Shown here in pieces: positions 25,440 to 33,028 of a DNA stretch of 64,000 nt. Below the pieces are notes generated by a model, which did not search any database, was not told the DNA's origin, and was given only the letters and a program-made list of their open reading frames with translations. The position numbers and the translations under genes are program-made. The stretch is from UBA9732 sp963599445 (GTDB taxonomy: Bacteria; Spirochaetota; Spirochaetia; Sphaerochaetales; Sphaerochaetaceae), in NCBI GenBank assembly GCA_963599445.1, contig CAVBWZ010000001.1, positions 1 to 64,000 on the forward strand, in the 5' to 3' direction. Position 1 is the stretch's first letter. Each line of letters starts with the position of its first letter.

Positions 25440-26394
25440 CATTTTCGACATAATTACACTGAACGTTCTTGCAAGCGCCATAAGGCTTGCAACTCCGGTC
25501 ATTCTAGCCGCCCTTGCCGCCGCCATGTGCAACAAGGCGGGCGTGCTCAACCTTGGTATAGACGGTTTCATAACGATATGCGCCTTCGCAGGTATCGTTG
25601 GGGCCTACATATTCCGCAACTTCACTCCTATAGGTCAGGCCCATCCTGTGTTTGCAACCTACATGGGCGTTGTGTGCGCCATGCTCGTTGGCGCTTTGCT
25701 TGGTCTTTTGTTTGCATTCCTCAAGGACAGCTACGGGGTGGACCTCACGGTCCTTTCGATTGCAATGAACATGCTTGCAGTGGAGATCACCGTCTACCTC
25801 ATGAGGACGATCTTCCACCAGTCCGGTACGTGGTCCGACCCTTCCATAGTCCAGCTTCCTTCCATAAGGCTTCCTCTCATAGAGAAGATCCCCGTGCTTG
25901 GAGGGCTGCTCAGCGGCTACAACATAATCGTCTACTTCACATGGATTCTGGCGTTGGTCCTTGTATTCGTCATGCACAAGACCAAGTACGGTAGGTACAT
26001 AACGGCTGTTGGCGAGAACCTTGAGGCTGCAAAGAGCGTTGGAATAAACGTATCGAAGGTCCGCTACGGGGCATTGATATTCTCTGGAATCCTCTCTGGA
26101 CTTGCCGGTTCCTTTCTCTCGATAGGACACCTCACGCTGTTCACAAGGGACATGGCGTCGGGTCGTGGATGGCTTGGGAACGCCGCTGCACTGTTTGGGT
26201 TCAACAATCCGGGCGGGTCGTTCTTCGCAGGCCTTTTCTTTGGCTTCGCCGATGCCCTTGCCCTTAGGCTCCAGAACGTGACCAAGATCCCACCTTACAT
26301 AATCCAGGTCATGCCTTATGTGCTTACTTTGGTCATTCTCTCCATCGTTTCGTATCAGTCGATAAAGAAGAAGCGCAAGAGATCCATATATTGA
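25432..26394 (+). CDS. ABC transporter permease (NupC/YufQ-like)
   Basis: The second permease of the importer, 320 residues, with about eight to nine helices. The frame runs back to 25261, but the family N-terminus (MNSIFDIITLNVLASAIRLA) starts at the ATG at 25432, which overlaps the previous stop by eight bases and follows AGGGAGGAAGAGCG. Motifs include MCNKAGVLNLGIDGF, YGVDLTVLSIAMNM and TKYGRYITAVGENLEAAKSVG. Confidence 0.9.
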   Translation: MNSIFDIITLNVLASAIRLATPVILAALAAAMCNKAGVLNLGIDGFITICAFAGIVGAYIFRNFTPIGQAHPVFATYMGVVCAMLVGALLGLLFAFLKDSYGVDLTVLSIAMNMLAVEITVYLMRTIFHQSGTWSDPSIVQLPSIRLPLIEKIPVLGGLLSGYNIIVYFTWILALVLVFVMHKTKYGRYITAVGENLEAAKSVGINVSKVRYGALIFSGILSGLAGSFLSIGHLTLFTRDMASGRGWLGNAAALFGFNNPGGSFFAGLFFGFADALALRLQNVTKIPPYIIQVMPYVLTLVILSIVSYQSIKKKRKRSIY

Positions 26395-26453
26395 TGTAGT
26401 TTTCAGAGACATCGGTCTTGAAAGAATCGGTCTTGATGATAGGAGGTCGTACA

Positions 26454-27767
26454 ATGAGAAAGGTTATAAAGGCATCCGTGGTCCTTACCATGAACAAGGC
26501 TGCGGGGATATACAAGCCGGGTTACGTCGTCGTGGACGGCAACAGAATAGTCGAAGTGGGGAAGGGAGAGCCCAAGCTGGGGCCTGACGACGAGCTTGTG
26601 GATTTCACTGGAAAGCTCCTCATGCCGGGCCTCATCAACGCCCATGCCCATACTCCAATGGTGCTTACGCGTGGCATGTGCGAGGGTGTGTCCCTGTTCA
26701 CGATGGACGGCTTCCTCAATACGCTCAGGCGCTTTGAGAAGTATGCCGACTCCGACATGGCGGCCATGACGTCTCCGTGCAACATCGCGGAGATGATAAG
26801 GATGGGTACGACGTGCTTCGCGGACCAGTATTTCTATGCCGACCGCATATTCAAGGCTACGGACGAGGCTGGCTTGAGAGGCCTCATTTGCTACGGCATA
26901 GTCGAGCTTGGCGACGAAGAGACCCGCAAGCGCGAGACGGCCCGCTGCGAAGCTTTCCTTGAGATGTGCCAGAGGCATCCGTTCATCCGTGGTTGGGTTG
27001 GCCCCCATGCGTTCTTCGTGGACAATTCCCTGGATTTGATAGAAATAGAGAAGAATCTGGCCAAGAAGTACAATACAGGCTTCCATATCCACTTCGCCAC
27101 AAGCAACGAAGAGAACGACTACTGCATGGCGCACTACAACAAGAGCGCCGTCACCATGATGAAGGAGCTGGGGATTCTTGAGGTTCCAATCCTTGCCGCC
27201 CATGCCATTACGGTGTCGGAGGGGGACATGGAGACCATGAAGGGCTTCCCGTTCACTCCTGTCATGGCACCTACTTCGTCCATGAAGAGCGGTTTCCCTG
27301 CAGCCCCTGTGAAGGCATACAGAGAGCATGGCATAAACGTGGCTCTTGGAACGGACAATCTCTGCTCATCCAGCGCCGATATGTTCGGCGAGATGGCAAC
27401 AGGTGCAAAGCTCATAATCCACAGGGAACATGACGTCAAGGCCATAACGGCGTTCGACATGGTCAAGATGGCCACGATAGATGGTGCAAAGGCCATAATG
27501 ATGGAGGATCAGCTTGGTTCCCTTGAGAACGGAAAGCTTGCTGACATGATAGCCTTGGACCTCTCGGATCCAGGTTGGGTTCCATTCTGCGGTCAGGACT
27601 ACTATACTCAGCTTGTATACTGGGTCTCCGGCATGTCTGTCACCGATTCAATGGTCAACGGCCGCTTCCTCATGCGTGACAGGAAGCTTTTGACAATAGA
27701 CTATGGCAAGGTAGCCGCAGATGTCGAAAAGGCCACCGCCGAACTCAAGAGGAGGATGGGAGAGTAA
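26454..27767 (+). CDS. Amidohydrolase (SsnA/MTA-SAH deaminase-like)
   Basis: The 437-residue metal-dependent hydrolase keeps the catalytic set: H64 and H66 (NAHAHTP), H211/H213 (GFHIHFATS), H250 (LAAHAI) and D301 (GTDNLCSSSAD). Most relatives deaminate aromatic nitrogen bases or nucleosides, for example adenosyl-homocysteine, guanine or 8-oxoguanine. The usual HxxE glutamate after the second His pair is not obvious, so specificity may differ. AGGAGGT stands seven bases before the ATG at 26454; an upstream in-frame start at 26418 has no such site. Its stop and the kinase start share one base. Confidence 0.88.
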   Translation: MRKVIKASVVLTMNKAAGIYKPGYVVVDGNRIVEVGKGEPKLGPDDELVDFTGKLLMPGLINAHAHTPMVLTRGMCEGVSLFTMDGFLNTLRRFEKYADSDMAAMTSPCNIAEMIRMGTTCFADQYFYADRIFKATDEAGLRGLICYGIVELGDEETRKRETARCEAFLEMCQRHPFIRGWVGPHAFFVDNSLDLIEIEKNLAKKYNTGFHIHFATSNEENDYCMAHYNKSAVTMMKELGILEVPILAAHAITVSEGDMETMKGFPFTPVMAPTSSMKSGFPAAPVKAYREHGINVALGTDNLCSSSADMFGEMATGAKLIIHREHDVKAITAFDMVKMATIDGAKAIMMEDQLGSLENGKLADMIALDLSDPGWVPFCGQDYYTQLVYWVSGMSVTDSMVNGRFLMRDRKLLTIDYGKVAADVEKATAELKRRMGE

Positions 27768-29305
27768 TGTCTTCGCTTGTCATGGGGATTGATATAGGTA
27801 CGACCGCCATAAAGGTGATTGTCGTCGATGCTCTGTCTTTGGACAGGATGGATATCGTGGCTGTGGACAGCATTCCCCATGACTTGGTGTCGTTGCACCC
27901 CGGTTGGGCAGAGGAGGATGCCCTTGTGTGGAGGGACCACATGTATGAGATCCTGTCTCGCATGGCTTCATCTGTGGATTTGTCGTCGTTGAAGGCTATA
28001 GGCCTCACCGGCATGGTCCCCGCCCTTGTTTGCTTGGATTCCAACTGCGTTCCGATTCGTAATTCAATACAACAGAACGATATGCGAACCGGTTTGGAGC
28101 TTGGGGAGCTTTCCGCCGCTTTGGAAGGGCCTGGTTCCAGTTTTGGCTCTGAGACTGAGGGCGGCTCTGGGGCGAGGGGTGCGAGCTATTTCAAAACTAC
28201 AGGCTCCCACGTAAACAGCCAGCACATAGCGCCTAGACTTATGTGGCTGAGGCGCAATGAACCTGATGTCTTTTCCAGAATTTCTTGGATAATGGGTTCC
28301 TACGACTATGCTGCATATCTTTTGACGGGAGCAATGCACATAGAGTCCAACTGGGCGCTTGAAAGCGGCCTGTTTTCGTTGGATGGTTCGCTTTTGGAGC
28401 CTGTGCTTGGGTATGCGGGTCTTCCTGCCTCTGTTCTTCCTCCTGTGATAGAAAGCCACGGTTTGTGTGGTGTGGTTACGGACTCTGTGTCCCGCCTGAC
28501 GGGCCTTCCTGCAGGCGTCCCTGTCTATGCAGGTACCGCAGACCACGTTGCATCTGCGTTCTGTACCGGTGCCCACGAGAACGGGGACCTTGTGCTCAAA
28601 CTTGGAGGAGCAGGGGACGTTTTGCTTTCTCTGGACCACTTGGCCATTGACGACAGGCTTTTCATAGACTATTTCGTTTCTTCGGCATGTCCTTTCATCA
28701 TAAACGGTTGTACCGCTGCAAGCGGTTCCCTCATAAAGTGGTTCAAGAACGAATTTGGTGGTGACTTCAAGGAACTGGACGAACAAGCCGCCTTGGTTCC
28801 CGCTGGATCAGACGGGCTTGTCATGCTTCCATACGTCCTTGGTGAGAAGACTCCAATCTTCGATCCAAACGCCCGTGGAGTCCTCTATGGCCTTATGCTT
28901 TCCCATACGAAGGCCCATGTGTACAGGGCTATGCTCGAGTCCGTGGCATACGCATTCAGGCACCATGTCGATGTCTTCAGGGAGATGGGCGTTGGGATAA
29001 ACAACGTCTACATCACGAACGGAGGCTCCACCAGCCCGCTTTGGCGCCAGATCATGGCCGATGTCCTTGGCATGCGTGTCGACTATATAAAGACCAATCC
29101 CGGTTCGTGTCTGGGTGCTGCATTCATTGCTGGAATCTCCCATGGTCTTTGGACAGAGGACGTCATTGGATGCTTCACATCCCAGAGAATACCTTCGTAT
29201 CCCAATCCTGATGCAAAACGTGCGTATGACAAAGGCTATGCGATATATCGCGAGCTCTATCCAAGGTTGAAGGATTTGTTTGCAGATTCAAGTTCGAATT
29301 GTTGA
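27767..29305 (+). CDS. FGGY-family carbohydrate kinase
   Basis: The 512-residue protein is an ASKHA-fold sugar kinase, nearest in look to xylulokinase: N-terminal MGIDIGTTAIKVIVVD, PGWAEEDALVWRD, the substrate region SIQQNDMRTG, and C-terminal ITNGGSTSPLWRQIMADVLG and GSCLGAAFIAG. About 20 residues (around 120-145, GPGSSFGSETEGGSGARG) look like a low-complexity insertion. It would phosphorylate the sugar part of the imported compound. Last gene of the operon; no clear terminator follows. Confidence 0.9.
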   Translation: MSSLVMGIDIGTTAIKVIVVDALSLDRMDIVAVDSIPHDLVSLHPGWAEEDALVWRDHMYEILSRMASSVDLSSLKAIGLTGMVPALVCLDSNCVPIRNSIQQNDMRTGLELGELSAALEGPGSSFGSETEGGSGARGASYFKTTGSHVNSQHIAPRLMWLRRNEPDVFSRISWIMGSYDYAAYLLTGAMHIESNWALESGLFSLDGSLLEPVLGYAGLPASVLPPVIESHGLCGVVTDSVSRLTGLPAGVPVYAGTADHVASAFCTGAHENGDLVLKLGGAGDVLLSLDHLAIDDRLFIDYFVSSACPFIINGCTAASGSLIKWFKNEFGGDFKELDEQAALVPAGSDGLVMLPYVLGEKTPIFDPNARGVLYGLMLSHTKAHVYRAMLESVAYAFRHHVDVFREMGVGINNVYITNGGSTSPLWRQIMADVLGMRVDYIKTNPGSCLGAAFIAGISHGLWTEDVIGCFTSQRIPSYPNPDAKRAYDKGYAIYRELYPRLKDLFADSSSNC

Positions 29306-29453
29306 GTATTGCTTCGTTTTGATGGCTTTGTATGGCGCTGTATGGCGTTGTGGGACGCTGATGGCAGAGCGGACAAACCGCACAGTGTGCACATCACGGG
29401 TTTCACGCACGAAAACGCACTGTTTTGAGGCTTTCGCTTGGAAATTGTCAGTG

Positions 29454-29532
29454 TTTTGTAGTGATGGTGAGTTTGGTGAGTGTGGTGGGTTTGTAAGCAT
29501 GGTGAGCAAGGTGAGGGTGGTCGCAATGGTTG
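29454..29532. repeat. GT-rich dispersed intergenic repeat, copy B
   Basis: TTTTGTAGTGATGGTGAGTT to GTGGTCGCAATGGTTG; about 79 bases highly similar to 8107-8186 and in the same orientation. Confidence 0.65.
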
Positions 29533-29643
29533 AATCTGTAGCCAATCTGTAGAGGCTGTAGTGGTTGTGGCGTTTGTAGGATTCGTGGCGGTTGTCGGGT
29601 CTGTGGCAACTGTAGTAACTGTTGAAGCAAGAAGCCAAAATTA

Positions 29644-29671
29644 CAAAAAAAGCGACCCAAAACTGAGTCGC
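29644..29671 (-). terminator. Terminator of the tRNA-Asp gene
   Basis: On the minus strand GCGAC (29671-29667) and GTCGC (29656-29652) form a stem followed by eight T. Confidence 0.85.
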
Positions 29672-29679
29672 TTCATCTT

Positions 29680-29753
29680 CGAGATCTACGGGGCTCGAAC
29701 CCGTGGCCTCCACCGTGACAGGGTGGCGTGATAACCAGCTTCACCAAGATCCC
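29680..29753 (-). tRNA. tRNA-Asp (anticodon GTC)
   Basis: A 74-base cloverleaf on the minus strand. The acceptor stem GGGATCT pairs with AGATCTC, the anticodon loop CTGTCAC carries GTC between stems CCACC/GGTGG, and the T arm contains GGTTCGAGCC. The discriminator base is G, as expected for Asp. CCA is not encoded. A promoter and a terminator flank it, so it is a single-gene unit. Confidence 0.96.
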
Positions 29754-29766
29754 AATTGACTTCTTG

Positions 29767-29795
29767 AAGTTACAATAAAGGCTTTTCTTTGTCAA
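29767..29795 (-). promoter_or_regulatory. Promoter of tRNA-Asp
   Basis: TTGACA (29795-29790), a 17-base spacer and TAACTT (29772-29767) end 13 bases before the tRNA 5' end. Confidence 0.8.
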
Positions 29796-29869
29796 CTATG
29801 CAGAAAAAAATTTTTCAAAGAGAAATCTCTACCTGATTTGGTTGCATTCAATGCCCGTTGTATGCTTGT

Positions 29870-29897
29870 TTGATTTGAGTGAAAAGTGTGTTATATT
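29870..29897 (+). promoter_or_regulatory. Promoter of the DUF4160/DUF2442 pair, leaderless spacing
   Basis: TTGATT (29870-29875), a 16-base spacer and TATATT (29892-29897). Only six bases separate the -10 box from the ATG at 29904. Confidence 0.6.
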
Positions 29898-29903
29898 CAA
29901 TGT

Positions 29904-30149
29904 ATGCCCAGCGTGCTTATCGAAAATGGCTATAGATTCTTTTTCTTTTCCAATGAGGGCAATCCTTTGGAGCCCTGTCATATCCATGTGCGTAAGCATG
30001 GAGCATTGGCCAAGTATTGGATAGGAGAGAGCGTCGAACTTGCAGACAACGCTGGCTTTACTGCAAGGGAATTGAAGGAAATCGAGACGATTATTCTTGG
30101 AAACAAGTCCAAACTAAAGGAGGCCTGGAATGAATTTTTCACTGAATAG
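29904..30149 (+). CDS. DUF4160-domain protein
   Basis: An 81-residue protein with the family core: PSVLIENGYRFFFFSNEGNP, EPCHIHVRKHGALAKYWI and ELADNAGFTARELKEIETII. DUF4160 genes are very often followed by DUF2442, as here, with a 20-base overlap. The pair has been suggested to be a toxin-antitoxin module, but this is not established. ATG at 29904 is the family start and fits the leaderless promoter; upstream in-frame codons are ignored. Confidence 0.85.
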   Translation: MPSVLIENGYRFFFFSNEGNPLEPCHIHVRKHGALAKYWIGESVELADNAGFTARELKEIETIILGNKSKLKEAWNEFFTE

Positions 30150-30396
30150 CGCAAAAGCGCAGAAAGTCTGGAGCGATGCAGACAATCTATGGATTCTCCT
30201 TGTTGATGGACGCCAGCTTTCCATTCCAATGGTTTGTTTCCCTCGTTTGAAGGATGCTTCCGCAACCCAGATTCTTGACTATACGCTGAGTGGGGGAGGC
30301 TTGGGCATCCATTGGGACGATCTGGATGAGGACCTGTACGTGCCAAATCTTCTGATGGGAATCACATCAACTCCACATCGTGAACACATTGCTTAG
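30130..30396 (+). CDS. DUF2442-domain protein
   Basis: An 88-residue partner of the DUF4160 protein. The DUF2442 pattern is visible (VWSDADNLWILLVDGRQLSIPMVCFPRL, GGGLGIHWDDLDEDLYVPNLL). AAGGAGGCC lies just before its ATG inside the upstream gene, and the 20-base overlap points to coupled synthesis. Convergent with the EcfT gene, 20 bases apart, without a clear terminator. Confidence 0.88.
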   Translation: MNFSLNSAKAQKVWSDADNLWILLVDGRQLSIPMVCFPRLKDASATQILDYTLSGGGLGIHWDDLDEDLYVPNLLMGITSTPHREHIA

Positions 30397-30416
30397 CTTT
30401 CATCCGTGAGCTGTCG

Positions 30417-31064
30417 TTATCTTCTGTTTCTGAGCGACAGCAGCGTGTCGTTGGCTTTCTTCATGCTAAGGGTGATGAATACGGGAAGGAGTACAAGGAC
30501 TTTGCGTATGCCGCGTTTGCCGCATCTGGCTCTCCATGCTTTGTCCAAACCGGTCCATATTGCAAACAGCTGAGGGAGGAAGTTGAGGAACAGTGCAAAC
30601 GCCCTTGAGAACGAAAGGTGGGAATGTCCAAACGATACAGCCAGTTCAACTCTCTCCAATGACTGCCGTATTTCCAGATTGCTTGTGGTCCTGAAGAACA
30701 GTGAGGTATAGGACATTGCAACGACAAGACGTGAGACAAGAAGGACTGAGCTGTTTGTCCTCCACATGCCATTCCCAAACGACTCCAAGAAATTTCCTCC
30801 ATAAATCATAGCTCCAACAACCTCGACAACTGCAATGAAAAGACCGTAGAACGCCACCGGCTTTAGGTCATGTAGAAAATCCTTGAATGGAATGCCGGAT
30901 ATCAGAACCGCAATCAGTGAAATAGCAAAGAGGATTCCATGGATCTCCAAACCTGTAAGATACAACGCCACAGCCATGCCCAAAAGCACCAAAAGCTTCA
31001 GCAGAGCAGGTGCTTTGTGTATGAGGCTGTTTCGTTTCTGGTACGAGAGGATTGGACTTGGCAT
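30417..31064 (-). CDS. ECF transporter transmembrane protein (EcfT/BioN-like)
   Basis: A 215-residue membrane protein with four to six helices and the EcfT coupling motif near residue 178 (AWRARCGKRG, variant of the Ala-Arg-Gly box) that contacts the ATPases. It follows BioY and the ATPase gene, so it forms the energy-coupling part of a biotin importer. GGAGG lies eight bases before the ATG. Confidence 0.85.
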   Translation of the reverse strand: MPSPILSYQKRNSLIHKAPALLKLLVLLGMAVALYLTGLEIHGILFAISLIAVLISGIPFKDFLHDLKPVAFYGLFIAVVEVVGAMIYGGNFLESFGNGMWRTNSSVLLVSRLVVAMSYTSLFFRTTSNLEIRQSLERVELAVSFGHSHLSFSRAFALFLNFLPQLFAIWTGLDKAWRARCGKRGIRKVLVLLPVFITLSMKKANDTLLSLRNRR

Positions 31065-31096
31065 TCAAAGAACCTCCAAGGACACGTTGTCAAAAC

Positions 31097-31861
31097 CTAT
31101 TTCCATACAAGTGAGTCCAAAGAAGGGTATGCGGACAATGGAAACTTTATCCCCCAGTCCTCCCAGGTCTCGACTCCAAGCGACAACCCCTCCAACGGGG
31201 TTCCGTCGAACACAAGACGACCTGCCTTCAACACGATGAACCTATCCGCCAACGCAAGGCATTTTTCTATCTCATGCGTCAGAATTACAAGCGTGACTCC
31301 AGAGGCGGACAACTCTCCAATCAACTGGTTCAGATCCTTCACCCCTGCATAGTCAAGATTGCTGTATGGCTCGTCCATGATGATGGTCTCGAAACCAAGG
31401 GCCAGTATTGAAGCTATGGCCAAGCGACGTTTCTCTCCTCCCGAAAGGAAATGCGAGGGGCTGTTGCGCTTTTCATACAACCCAACTTTCTTCAACGCCC
31501 CACACGCCGCATCATTCGCAGCTGCCCCTCGAACCCCAATGTTGGAAAGGCCAAAGCACACATCCTCCAACGGGGTCTCGCCAAGGATTTGGGAATCGGC
31601 GTCCTGAAACACCAACCCAACCTTGGAATCCGTCTCGACACAGCCCGATGTCGGCTTTTCCAAGCCTGCGATTATATTCATAAGCAGGCTTTTGCCAGAG
31701 CCGTTCTGACCGCTGACAACGCAAAGCGAACCCTTTGGAATTGAGAACGACACTCCATCCAGGGCCATGAATCTCTTGCCGTCAGCGTCAGGAAAAGCCT
31801 TTGAGATTCCATGGATTTCTATGGCAAAGCCTTCCTTTGCAGAATCAGCCATTGGACACAT
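31097..31861 (-). CDS. ECF transporter ATPase (BioM/CbiO-like)
   Basis: The 254-residue ABC ATPase has Walker A VVSGQNGSGKSLLMN (about residue 48), Q-loop VGLVFQDADSQILGETPLEDV with the DSQ pattern typical of ECF ATPases, signature FLSGGEKRRLAIAS, and Walker B TIIMDEPYSNLD. It pairs with EcfT and BioY. The start overlaps the bioY end by 17 bases; an internal ATG at 31852 is also possible. Confidence 0.9.
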   Translation of the reverse strand: MCPMADSAKEGFAIEIHGISKAFPDADGKRFMALDGVSFSIPKGSLCVVSGQNGSGKSLLMNIIAGLEKPTSGCVETDSKVGLVFQDADSQILGETPLEDVCFGLSNIGVRGAAANDAACGALKKVGLYEKRNSPSHFLSGGEKRRLAIASILALGFETIIMDEPYSNLDYAGVKDLNQLIGELSASGVTLVILTHEIEKCLALADRFIVLKAGRLVFDGTPLEGLSLGVETWEDWGIKFPLSAYPSLDSLVWK

Positions 31862-32456
31862 CTTCCTTTGGATCGTCCTTGAATATGTACGATGCCGCAG
31901 CTGTCCTGAGCTTGGAGGAAAGGAGTATTGCCACGACCATCTTTACAATATCTCCAGGAATGTAAGGTATGACGCACAGCGTCATTGTCTGTGAAATGGT
32001 CTTGTCCATCACCCTCATGAAGTGAATGACTCCTGGTATGTACATGACTACAAAGCCCAAAACCGTGGCCAAAACGAGCCTAAGAACCGGAGTTCTGACT
32101 CCATACTTTGGCCTTTGGGCTATCATACCTGAAACTAGAGTTGCCAAGGCGTATCCGTAGAGGAATCCTCCCGTAGGCCCCATGAGCCTTGCAATCCCTC
32201 CTGTTCCTCCAGAGAACACCGGCAGTCCCAATGCTCCAGCAACAAGGAACAGCCCCGTGGACGCCACCCCCCAGACTGGTCCCAACATGAGGCCTGTGAG
32301 CACCACAAGCATGTTCTGCAGGACTATTGGAATTGGTGTACCTGGAACTGGTATGGAGATGAATCCGCACACTGCAATCAATGCCGCAAACAGGGCTGTG
32401 AACACGATTTCCCTTGAAGCATTGGCCTTTGGGCCATCGTTTGGTACGGTTTTCAT
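31845..32456 (-). CDS. bioY: Biotin transporter S component BioY
   Basis: The 203-residue S component has six predicted helices and BioY signatures: FISIPVPGTPIPIVLQNMLV, LTGLMLGPVWG and GLPVFSGGTGG followed by LMGPTGGFLYGY. It binds biotin in the inner membrane. The ATG at 32456 overlaps the preceding stop (ATGA) and has GGGAGGA nine bases upstream; the ATG at 32465 touches that site and was rejected. No biotin biosynthesis genes are near, so this may be a biotin auxotroph's importer. Confidence 0.9.
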   Translation of the reverse strand: MKTVPNDGPKANASREIVFTALFAALIAVCGFISIPVPGTPIPIVLQNMLVVLTGLMLGPVWGVASTGLFLVAGALGLPVFSGGTGGIARLMGPTGGFLYGYALATLVSGMIAQRPKYGVRTPVLRLVLATVLGFVVMYIPGVIHFMRVMDKTISQTMTLCVIPYIPGDIVKMVVAILLSSKLRTAAASYIFKDDPKEDVSNG

Positions 32457-32908
32457 AAAACACATTCCTCCCTTCCGTTCTTCAGTATTTCATCTATGAT
32501 GGCGAACGCCTGCGAGGGCGACTCGTAGGGATGTATCACGAAATAATCGGTCCCTGATATCATTGCCGACAAGCTGGTCTGCGATTTGCGATACAGGATG
32601 TGGCATGGTTTGCCAAGGTTCTGTGCGTATGCAAGTTCATAGCCCACTCCTAGGGAGGAGGTGGTGCATTCGGCTATGACCAAGTCGCATTCTCGCAGCC
32701 ATGCGGTGTCCTGCCGGTATATCTCCTTGTCATGGCGCTGGTCCTCGAGAAGGCTCAGCGAAAGGTCCCCTATGTGCTCTGTGAGGACCTCTGCGGTTTC
32801 CTTGATGTGCGCTATGAGCTGGCTGTAGAGCTCTGCATCCGCCCTGCCTCCGCGGATGGAGCCTGCAAAGTAAACTTTCTTCCTTTTGCTTCCAATAGTG
32901 CTTTCCAT
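32453..32908 (-). CDS. DNPH1/RCL-like 2'-deoxynucleoside 5'-phosphate N-hydrolase
   Basis: The 151-residue protein is of the nucleoside 2-deoxyribosyltransferase fold and closest to RCL/DNPH1, which cleaves deoxynucleotides to base and deoxyribose 5-phosphate. Motifs: VYFAGSIRGGRADAELY, EVLTEHIGDLS, DTAWLRECDLVIAECTTSSLG and VGYEL with the catalytic-type Glu. The longer frame up to 33169 has no similarity. ATG at 32908 follows an extended -10 by seven bases. First gene of the bioY operon, an unexplained pairing of nucleotide clean-up with biotin import. Confidence 0.82.
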   Translation of the reverse strand: MESTIGSKRKKVYFAGSIRGGRADAELYSQLIAHIKETAEVLTEHIGDLSLSLLEDQRHDKEIYRQDTAWLRECDLVIAECTTSSLGVGYELAYAQNLGKPCHILYRKSQTSLSAMISGTDYFVIHPYESPSQAFAIIDEILKNGREECVL

Positions 32909-32915
32909 GGCTGTG

Positions 32916-32924
32916 ATACTAGCA
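32916..32924 (-). promoter_or_regulatory. Extended -10 promoter of the DNPH1-bioY-ECF operon
   Basis: TGC-TAGTAT on the minus strand (32924-32916), seven bases before the ATG at 32908; leaderless geometry. TTATTA lies 17 bases further upstream. Confidence 0.55.
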
Positions 32925-33028
32925 CAAAACACCGCTTGTAATAAACTCGTGTTACACTGTACATTTTCAAGGAAATCGGCTTTATTAAGACCTTTAAGGA
33001 GAGTCGAGGCCGGTTTGGAGGAGCTAGG

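Larger units (their letters stand above)
29306..29679. other. Gene-free stretch with two dispersed repeat elements
   Basis: No gene is seen in these 374 bases. Positions 29380-29430 (GCACATCACGGGTTTCACG, then ACGAAAACGCACTGTTTT) resemble 47060-47105, and 29454-29532 is the second copy of the GT-rich repeat at 8107. The right end carries the tRNA terminator. Confidence 0.6.
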
